Positions 57,084-64,000 of a stretch of DNA of 64,000 nt are shown one piece after another. The DNA lies in assembly GCA_910589415.1 (NCBI GenBank), contig OU342630.1, positions 64,290,186 to 64,354,185 on the forward strand, read 5' to 3'. Position 1 is the first letter of the stretch. Each line of letters starts with the position of its first letter. Under the pieces are notes generated by a model. That model saw nothing but the letters and a program-made list of their open reading frames with translations, made no database searches and was not told where the DNA came from. A program made the position numbers and the translations under genes. Origin of the DNA: Malachius bipustulatus (lineage: Eukaryota > Arthropoda > Insecta > Coleoptera > Melyridae).

Positions 57084-57632
57084 TACACGAAAAATGCATA
57101 TTAAAAATTGTCATGAATAGATCTTATCTCGTTCAAACTTAAACAATATTCAATTAATCAGAGTAAGTAATTATGCTTGTATGTAATGTAAACTGTCATA
57201 TTTTATCAACAAATTTCATGTTACGGTAAACAACACGTTTTCCGTGACATTATGTTGTTAGTAAATTAAAAGCCGTGACCCCGCGTCACATAGAGTGCCA
57301 TTGAATGTTACCTATAAATGAGTAGGCAAAGACTATTGTTACGTAGAATATTTGGGGAAATTGCAATCCAACGATAGATTATGGATGCATTATGGTTGCA
57401 CGATAGAAAACTTTGCATTGTGTACATTCTTTACAATCGTAACCGTAAAAAAGGTCTATGTAAAGAATGAATTTTTTACCGGTAAAGAATCGCGTAAAGA
57501 ATAAAGGTAAATTATACGGCCCATCACTGGTTATTAACCATTTTAATTATTTTGATTCATTGATCCTATAGCGACATGTAAAAGTATTAAGAATCGAACT
57601 GTAAGATTACCCTAATCCTGCCAGTCCCACAT
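57084..57632. other. Non-coding stretch, nothing recognised
   Basis: AT-rich; small motif repeats GTAAAGAAT near 57470-57500. No gene seen. Confidence 0.5.
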
Positions 57633-57779
57633 GCCCGTATTCACAAACGATAATTTCCTAAATAATTACGTAATCAATTATACCCATCTCACTCTATTGC
57701 AGAAAAACTGCATATCTCCATCTCACTCATTTAATTAATTACGTAATTATTTAGGAAATTATCGTTTGTGAATACGGGC
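57633..57779. mobile_element. 147-bp foldback MITE, copy B
   Basis: Differs from copy A at only a few loop and arm bases and has the same length; its arms are perfectly complementary for about 42 bp. Confidence 0.92.
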
Positions 57780-58922
57780 ACCAGTATACTAGATGGCAAT
57801 CCTGCATTTCACATAAAATAGCTGATAATACTTGAATATACTTAAATTATTAGTCGTATTTTAGAAAAGTTTGAAAGAACAATAGATGGTATCTGATAAT
57901 ATAAAAAGAGTGATATCAAGATATTTCAGTCGGTTATACGATTTATAAATTCTTTGAACAGCTAAAAGTTCTTACAGTGTTAGAGAAAACTTCAAGTAAA
58001 ATCTTCTCGCTCGGTAAAGTGGTAAACGCTATCTCGAATCCGCCTTACCACATTTATTTTTATTTGTGATCCTGACCTGCTTGCTTATATCTCTTGTTAA
58101 CGCTCAGTTCGGGAAAACAATAAACACAAAAATTGCCTCATACAATAAAATTTTAATTCATACAACCACTCATACGTTGGAAGTAAAATAAAAAAATTTA
58201 TGGATTGTAAAAAAAAGTGTGAAGATAAAACCCGGTCTTGTAGCTTGCGTAATAAATTTCGCATCAAGCTCTAACCCTAACCGCTCTCCTTGTGCCTGGT
58301 ATTTGTTCCAGGGCTGCAGTATTGTAAATTTAAGCGAAGGAAACACGGAGCTTCCGGAAAAGGGAAAGAAAGACTGGAAGTGAGTAGCAAGCAGTGCGTG
58401 AAAGACTTCCAACGATAGTATGAAATATGGCTTCTGAAGAAGGGAATTCATCCGATACATTCGGGTACGGTGTAGTCCGAATTGGTGCATGAATACGCGA
58501 TAATACACAGTGTGGAACAAAAGACCGGAACTGATAAATAAATAACAGAAGACGAGAAAAAGTGTTGATAATCTTTCACACATAAGCTGGAGAACCAGAA
58601 AAATAAACAGAAACTGATTATGCAGTATCGGAAAATTATACACTTTTCTTAGTTTTTCATGACGAAAGAAAATAAATAAATCTCAAACTTCATAAGACGT
58701 AGATCCAAGACAAGAGACAACAAAAAACTGAGAAGCCTTTAATCTGACATAACTTTGCATATAAAGCAGCGTATGCGATGTTACCCTGCAAAGACTGTAA
58801 CAACAGTTGTTGCATTGGTAATTAATTTAGATTTTGTAAATTCAATTTAAATTACATGCAAGTAAAGTTGAATTCGGAAAAAAAACGACAAAAATAATTT
58901 TATTGTACCTACAGTTAGTATA
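57780..58922. other. Non-coding stretch with one long but unassigned frame
   Basis: A 157-codon minus frame (58643-58170) is hydrophobic at its start (FLFIFLVLQL, LFLVFCYLFI) and then mixed, with no recognisable domain. On the plus strand the same region has no better reading. It may be open by chance. Nothing else recognised. Confidence 0.35.
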
Positions 58923-59049
58923 CAGTGTGTTTCAGACATATGTCGGAAAATGAACGGTGTGATTCTCTGCTTTGTAAGGAAAAAATGTCCTAGTAACATG
59001 GGTCATGGGTCCACAAATGTCCCGTTTTCGAAAAATAGCTATTTATGAT

Positions 59050-60130
59050 ATTAGTGTTAAAAGTGAAGTTTTATTTTTGAGTGAAAAGGTTTGTGAAATG
59101 AGCGAAGCGTAGCGGAGCGAATTGAACAAATTTCACGAAAAAATAAAATCACTTTTAAGACGAATATCATACAATGGTTTTTGTAAAACTGCTCTATTTT
59201 GATAATAAAATTGATGAATTTAGAATGACACTCAACTTCAAATTGTATTTCATACGAGTTGCCGACGCTATGGTTACTAACAAATGCGTGCATACAAATA
59301 TAAGAGACGTCAAAATAATTATTATTAATTGCAATTTCTGAATAATTATTATTGTCTGGAATTCTCGACTATAAAGTACTTATTTTTTATTAATATGTTT
59401 GCCAGTCAGTAATAGAGAGAATATGAAAAAATCTTATCACCTATAATTTTGTCTGATTTCATCATGAGAAAATGTAGTCAAGAGAATGTAAGTATTTGCT
59501 TACGCATATTAGGTACCAAATTTTCTCTTCGTCGCTAAGATTATTCTGCTGAGACATGTTTTAGTATCAAGTTTAAAGGGCACTACTCACTACTGCGTAA
59601 TTTTTATTATGCGAAGTTCGAATTCCGAATTTTACGCTTTGATTTTCAGATTAATAATAATTTTAATAACATTGACAGCCAATAATTACGATATTGTTTA
59701 CCTGCGCAACGCGACGGTCGCAGCGTTGCCGCTTTGAATACTATCACGGACCGCTACGAATGATATAATACTTTATCTTCCTATCTTTTACACGATATAC
59801 CTACCTATCAAATTAATTAAGGTAACATAAAATCTGGATAAATTTTCTTTGAATGTTACTTATGTTCTAAATTAAATAAACGTTCAGAATTTTTTTTCAG
59901 AAATACAGAACTTATATCACAAGGCAATTTTTGTCGTGAGTATGACAACTCTGTGACTTCGGTTGGTTTGCACCGACCCGATCGTGAGCGAAAAGGACCG
60001 ATTCGATTGCAAATGCTCCTCTGCCATTGGATAGCTTGACCAGTGCTTTAATGAAAATTTGTATCTTAATGAGATCCATTAAAGCACTGGTGATTCATAT
60101 TTAATATGCATATTAAAGGTTAGGACTAGA
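59050..60130 (+). mobile_element. 1.08-kb element inserted in the left TIR of transposon II
   Basis: Comparison with the intact right TIR shows that the sequence from about 59050 to 60130 is extra. It begins with a 100-bp hairpin (AAAAGTGAAGTTTTATTTTT...AAAAAATAAAATCACTTTT, 59058-59157, with GAGCGAAGCGTAGCGGAGCG in the middle) and ends with TTTAATATGCATATTAAAGG followed by TTAGGACTAG. Its distal 630 bp are repeat R. The 18-bp palindrome 8 nt before a terminal CTAG resembles a Helitron-type 3' end, but a 5' TC end is not evident. Confidence 0.7.
59498..60130 (+). repeat. 630-bp repeat R, right copy
   Basis: Inverted mate of 48970-49600. Carries the same hairpin (60037-60091) and GC-rich patch. 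Small indels break the short frame seen in the left copy. Confidence 0.92.
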
Positions 60131-60680
60131 AAAAAATATTTTTCAGTTTTTTGACAATATCTCAGGAACCATTCGAGATACAGAGCTCATTTATTGTACA
60201 CACCTTAACGTTAATTTTCGCTACTCTTTGAAAGGTAATTCTTTCAGCTTTTAGGGTTGCGCGAGCTTTTTCGGCCTCTAATTCCTACAACACTGGGAAA
60301 ATTGTACTTTTCAAAACAAATTTTAAGCCGCCAATGTTTTCTACACAAAAAGACACTCTTCGTCAAAAGTTCTAACCGGAACTGTTTTCGAGAAAAATCG
60401 CATTTTATGATGAAAATCATGAAAAAAGTAGTAACATGATAATTATTATGTTGTTTACATGCAGAAACCAGAAACATTTGTTTTTCATCTCGTTGTCATG
60501 GTTTAATGCGTTTTTTGACATTTATATTACTTAAAATAAGTAATTTGAAAATAAATCACAAAAACTTGAAACAAAGTAACAAAGAACAAGACAAATAAAA
60601 GAAAGAACAACAAAAATCATAACAAATGTTGAAAATAGCCTCCTCCTACGGTAATGCAGGCTTCAAACCTACGCCTTAAT

Positions 60681-61090
60681 CGAATAAAAATAATATGAGT
60701 CATATGAGTATAATTTATTGAAAAGTAGCTTGTCAACCGGTTTCGGGGGTGAGCCCATCATCAGGACAATTGTCAGTTATTGGCAATTCCAGAAAATTAC
60801 AGGTGTTAACATAGTATATTATACATGTGATAGACGAAGATGAAGGTTCTATTACAAGACTCAATAACAATTGTCGTACAAAAATTCCAGTGAATTATGT
60901 TAATTACATGGATGTTAAAAGTAGTTTAAACCTTTTCGAAGTGAAAAGGGTTGAGATTGATTTACCTATTGAAGATAGGATTTGATATTACATATTATAA
61001 CGACATTTTTAATGGAGCAAGTTAAACTGGACCGAACCGTGAGGCGGGACGACCAGGAAATGAGAGAAATTAATTATTTGATATTTTTAA
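60681..61090 (-). mobile_element. Penelope-like terminal-repeat fragment in transposon II
   Basis: It splits the transposase between the NTPGIFLW and RLRRRFEAC pieces. It contains the PLE-typical CCTGATGATGGGCTC...CGAAACCGGTTGACAAG block on the minus strand. CTTAAT at 60675-60680 and 61091-61096 may be the target duplication. No coding sequence remains. Confidence 0.7.
60730..60769 (-). ncRNA. Minimal PLE-type hammerhead ribozyme
   Basis: On the minus strand: stem I TTGTC (60769-60765) pairs perfectly with GACAA (60734-60730); CTGATGA core (60764-60758); a short stem II of GGG/CCC around a CUCAC-like loop; GAAA (60744-60741); stem III ACC/GGT (60741-60736) without a loop; U at the cleavage position (complement of 60735), which is allowed but usually slower than C. 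Confidence 0.78.
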
Positions 61091-62768
61091 CTTAATGACT
61101 GACGTATTTACCCATAAGAAAATGCCCGGAGTGTTGCGGATCGAATTGCAGGATGCAATGATGCGATTTTTCAGTTCTCCAACATTAATACTGACTGGCG
61201 TAGAATAAACTGAACATTTTAAGTAACCCCACAAAAAAAATCCAAAACATTTAGATCTCTAGACCGAGGGGATCAAGCCTGTGGTCTCTTCGACCTATCC
61301 AGCGATTCGTATAGTGTTCATTTAAGAACAATAAATGTGAAGGAGCACCATCGTGCATGAGCCACATTTAGTTTCTTGATTAAATCGGAATGTCTTCTGA
61401 CAGTTCTAAAAGTCCTGGCAGCTCTTCTTCAAGTAAATGACGATATGATTGACCATTTAGCTTTAACGGCAAAAAGTATGGGTATATAATGATCTTCTAC
61501 AACATCCGCCTAAACATGAATGGAAAATGTTTGCTGATTTTCGTCAGCCCATCAATAGATATTTATTATGGAAATTCCAAATTTTATCTCGAGGAAAATT
61601 TGCTTCTTCCGTTAATAAAACTTATTGTGCTAAGAAGTGAAGATCTTGAGCATTTCTACCTTGAAACCATTGACACATAGCATATCTTTATGGGAATTTC
61701 CCTGGTGAAAGCACCTGTACTCGCTGTATGTGATATGGATTTAACATCTGACTTTTTAATATCCTCCACACTCTATGACGTGCCTATAAGGTTTAGGTTT
61801 GGAAGCTATTTTTCTATAGTAGGATTAACTTTAAAAAGTCAGATGTGACGTCACAGTAACCGTCCGAATTAATATTTTTAATTTAACCAGAAAATGTCAA
61901 ACAGTTAATTGTCAAGTTGTGGACGAGCGTAAATTATTGAAGGAATCATTCAAACAACGAATTGAACAGCTTACGTCAGTTTGAGAGCCACTGACAACTA
62001 CATAAAATTTATTCACGTAATGACATTCTATCCTCTGTGTTGTGCATTTAATTCTCATTCAAAACCAATGTTGACGTATACTTATTTATGCGGGATGGAG
62101 TGTTTAGACAAACTGGACGGTTAACTATAAAAACCACGTATATGAAACAAAATAAATCGAACTATCAAAAGGATGTGTATTCTTAATCGATAGGTATGAC
62201 TTTTTAGACTTTATTGGACTATAGTAGTTGTTGCTGGATTGTCTTCGATTTCTTGGAGAACAGATTCTCACGCTTGCGGGAATTAGGCGAGGTCGCCCAT
62301 TTCCAGACTTCCACTTTCATTAAGACGTTTATGAATACGAATAAAGGTTCTTTCATTTTTGGTGTCTGCATGCCCAGCAACAAAACATGTTGCTACTTTT
62401 TCCATGATTTTCATCATAAAATGCCGTTTTTCTCAAAAAATCTTAAAATTTGTTTTGAAAATTACAATTTTCCTAGTGCCATAGAAATTAGAGATCAAAA
62501 AACTTCGCGAAACCTAAAGATCTCCGCCACTGGCATATGAAAAAAAAATTAATTAGCACTCAAAGAGTAGCTAAAATTAACATTAAGGAAAATGAGCTCT
62601 GTATCTCAAATGGTTCCTGAGATTTTATAAAAAACCGGAATTTTTTTGACCTTCTGTAGGACTCGAAAACAATACATTTCCGGACCCATGCTAATAGGAA
62701 CTTTTTTTTAGAACAAAGCAAGGAATCAAACCTTTAATTTTCCGACATATGCTTTGAAACACCCTGTA

Positions 62769-63447
62769 TAATTTCGTGCAGCTTTGTGTGAAAATCCGTT
62801 TTAGTATTTATATGAAGATACGTGTATTGACCAGTTTATATCGGAATAACTAAAAAACTGAATTTTGTTTGATATCGGAAATTGAAGGCTTATAAATAAT
62901 CGTTTTAATAAAAGTTGAGTGAGTAAATAAAAAGGGCTGTGCTTGGACGTTTAATCCTCTTAAAATTTGTATGAAAATAGTTCACCTTCACAAGTTTATT
63001 TTAGTATATAAAATAAATAACGTGGAGATAAAATGCTGTTTTTTTTTTTATTACCGCGTTAGTTGTAAAATATATTTAGGGACATGATTTATAGGTAGTT
63101 TCAATGACATATACATTGTTATTGTATTGGTGAAATGATGAGGCTTGTTTTACAGTAATAAAAAAAAATTACACAACGTAGGACGACGTAGGTAGGTATC
63201 TAATAAGGTTTATTAAGATAAATGAGGATTACGAATAAATCATGTACGTTAAGGATGAGAAGAGTTTTTTTTCTTTCGGGGGTAATTTCTTCCCGGGGAT
63301 GATTACTTTTGTAGTTGATCTAATAACAAGGCAGCTGCAGTATTGGGAATATACCTAGATAGACATTGGTCATTTTTAAGTGGGAATGATTACTATTCTC
63401 CTTCACCACAATATTATGGAACCTGATGGTAGATAATTGTCCTTATA
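62769..63447. other. Non-coding stretch, nothing recognised
   Basis: AT-rich with T-runs (63042-63051) and no gene or repeat recognised. Confidence 0.5.
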
Positions 63448-64000
63448 CAGGGTGAATTATAAAAAACGCCCCAAGCGATAACTCCGTTAATTTTGAAGAT
63501 ATGACAAAACTTTTTGAAACAAAGTGGCGTAGTTTATCGTCATCTATATGTTGAAATAAACGCTCGATCAACACAACTTCCTGTTTAACCGGAAGTAACA
63601 TCAACTTCGGGTTTTTAAACAGAACACCCTGTAAAACTTTATATTTTTTAAATGTCTGAATAAATCTAATATAGGTGGTTTTCACCATTGGAATTTAGAT
63701 TGAGCGGTTTATGAGTTATAAACAAGTGAAGATCGAAAATTTTCAACTTCAAAGCAGCGTAGAACTAGAAAGGCTCAAGATATCTAAAAACGGTTTACAT
63801 GTCCTTATCTTAACTTTTGACATACCTAGTATCCTACTATGTGGTTTAAATTTTAATACAGGGTGATGAAAAATCGGATAATTTTCATCACCCTGTATTA
63901 AAATTTACTCCACATAGTGGGACAAAACATGAAAAGCTAGGATAGGGACATGTAAACCGTTTTTAGATATCTTGAGCCGTTCTAGTTCTACACTGCTTTG
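63448..64000. mobile_element. Long palindrome of the 33.1-kb family, cut by window end
   Basis: It starts CAGGGTGAATTATAAAAAAC after TA (63446-63447). The symmetry centre is near 63877 (CAGGGTGATGAAAAATCGGATAATTTTCATCACCCTG area), and 63878-64000 mirrors 63755-63877. If symmetric it should end near 64307. Inner blocks (GAGTTATAAACAAGTGAA, AAAGCAG, GCTCAAGATA, TTTACATGTCC, TTATCTTAACTTTT) match 33116-33965, but the outer end differs (CAGGGTGAATT vs CCGGGTGTCCC). Confidence 0.9.

Larger units (their letters stand above)
60610..62405 (-). pseudogene. Decayed ITm (DDE) transposase of transposon II
   Basis: Minus-strand pieces in order. Start ATG at 62405-62403, then KVATCFVAGHADTKN and ERTFIRIHKRLNESGSLEMG, matching the R-F-R-H-RL-ETGS end of the helix-turn-helix, then IEDNPATTT (to about 62215). 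After a decayed gap, 61680-61100: the LHFLAQ/IWNFHNKYLL area, MHDGAPSHL (61339-61356, second catalytic Asp), NRWIGR-like sequence, PRSRDLNVLDFF (about 61235-61275, third Asp box) and RNTPGIFLW. After the PLE insertion, 60680-60620: RLRRRFEACITVGGGYFQHL and a stop, the usual C-terminus. Many stops and frameshifts; the first catalytic Asp is not clear. Confidence 0.85.
58923..62766 (-). mobile_element. ITm transposon II with long TIRs and two insertions
   Basis: Ends CAGTGTGTTTCAGACATATG (58923) and complement of CAGGGTGTTTCAAAGCATAT (62766), with TA flanks (58921-58922, 62767-62768). The TIRs are about 430-470 bp: the right one is 62766-62345; the left is split into 58923-59050 and 60131-60480 by an inserted element. 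Shared blocks include ATGTCGGAAAAT, CATGGGTCC, ATCTCAGGAACCATT, GAGATACAGAGCTCATTT, GCTACTCTTTGA and CATTTTATGATGAAAATCATG. The transposase pseudogene runs on the minus strand. A PLE fragment sits inside it. Confidence 0.85.

Noticed and set aside
53609..57779. CRISPR-like array from the repeated 147-bp units
   Set aside because: Units are foldbacks far apart with unrelated spacing, in a eukaryotic context; no array in the window has regular spacers.
58170..58643. 157-codon minus frame as a membrane protein gene
   Set aside because: No domain, no start context or neighbours in support; hydrophobic runs are expected from T-rich sequence.
58923..62766. Polinton/Maverick or giant element bounded by the 630-bp repeats
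   Set aside because: No polymerase B, integrase or capsid genes between them; the interval holds only assorted retroelement and MITE remnants.

Overview
The window looks like a gene-poor, AT-rich stretch of an arthropod nuclear genome, most likely an insect (a beetle would fit; the order is inference). I find no complete host protein gene, tRNA or rRNA. Nearly everything recognisable is mobile DNA or its debris: Penelope-like elements (PLE), BEL/Pao-type LTR elements, CR1/jockey-like and R1-like non-LTR retrotransposons, IS630-Tc1-mariner (ITm) transposons with TA target duplications, and many palindromic MITE-like elements. Most recognisable retroelement and transposase frames carry frameshifts, stops or insertions; the main exceptions are an open PLE GIY-YIG reading frame and a nearly open R1-like ORF1.

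Layout. 1-6.6 kb: mostly featureless, with one TGTAACG-starting repeat and a possible LTR polyadenylation signal. 6.6-9.4 kb: a TA-flanked element holding a second palindromic element, which holds a third. 9.6-13.1 kb: two more inverted-repeat elements, one bounded by TG...CA. 16.7 kb: a textbook type I hammerhead ribozyme, with a decayed relative at 22.8 kb on the other strand. 19-22.4 kb: two truncated reverse transcriptase elements head to tail. 25-26.5 kb: a degenerate tandem array in which each unit carries a tRNA-His-like primer binding site. 32-34 kb: four TA-flanked elements back to back, including a near-perfect 850-bp palindrome. 35.8 kb: a PLE fragment with a minimal hammerhead. 38.9-44 kb: an R1-like ORF2 fragment and small TIR elements. 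44.3-47.0 kb: a 2.7-kb ITm transposon with long TIRs, broken by a PLE fragment that encodes a GIY-YIG endonuclease domain and starts with an inverted copy of its own 5' end. 49-52 kb: one copy of a 630-bp repeat, then the 3' end of a BEL/Pao element. 53.6-57.8 kb: three 147-bp foldback MITEs, an R1-like ORF1 and a palindrome. 58.9-62.8 kb: a second long-TIR ITm transposon with two insertions, one of which carries the inverted mate of the 630-bp repeat and the other a PLE hammerhead. The window ends inside another long palindrome.

Two themes stand out. First, there are four hammerhead-like ribozyme motifs: two belong to a non-PLE family and two to PLE terminal repeats. Second, many otherwise unrelated TIR families share CAGGGTG/CCGGGTG/CAGTG-type ends next to TA, which suggests mobilisation by related ITm transposases, two of which remain here as pseudogenes. 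A few richer, non-repetitive islands (about 3.1, 16.2, 23.3, 28.0, 50.2 and 53.4 kb) could be regulatory DNA of a distant gene, but this is not shown.
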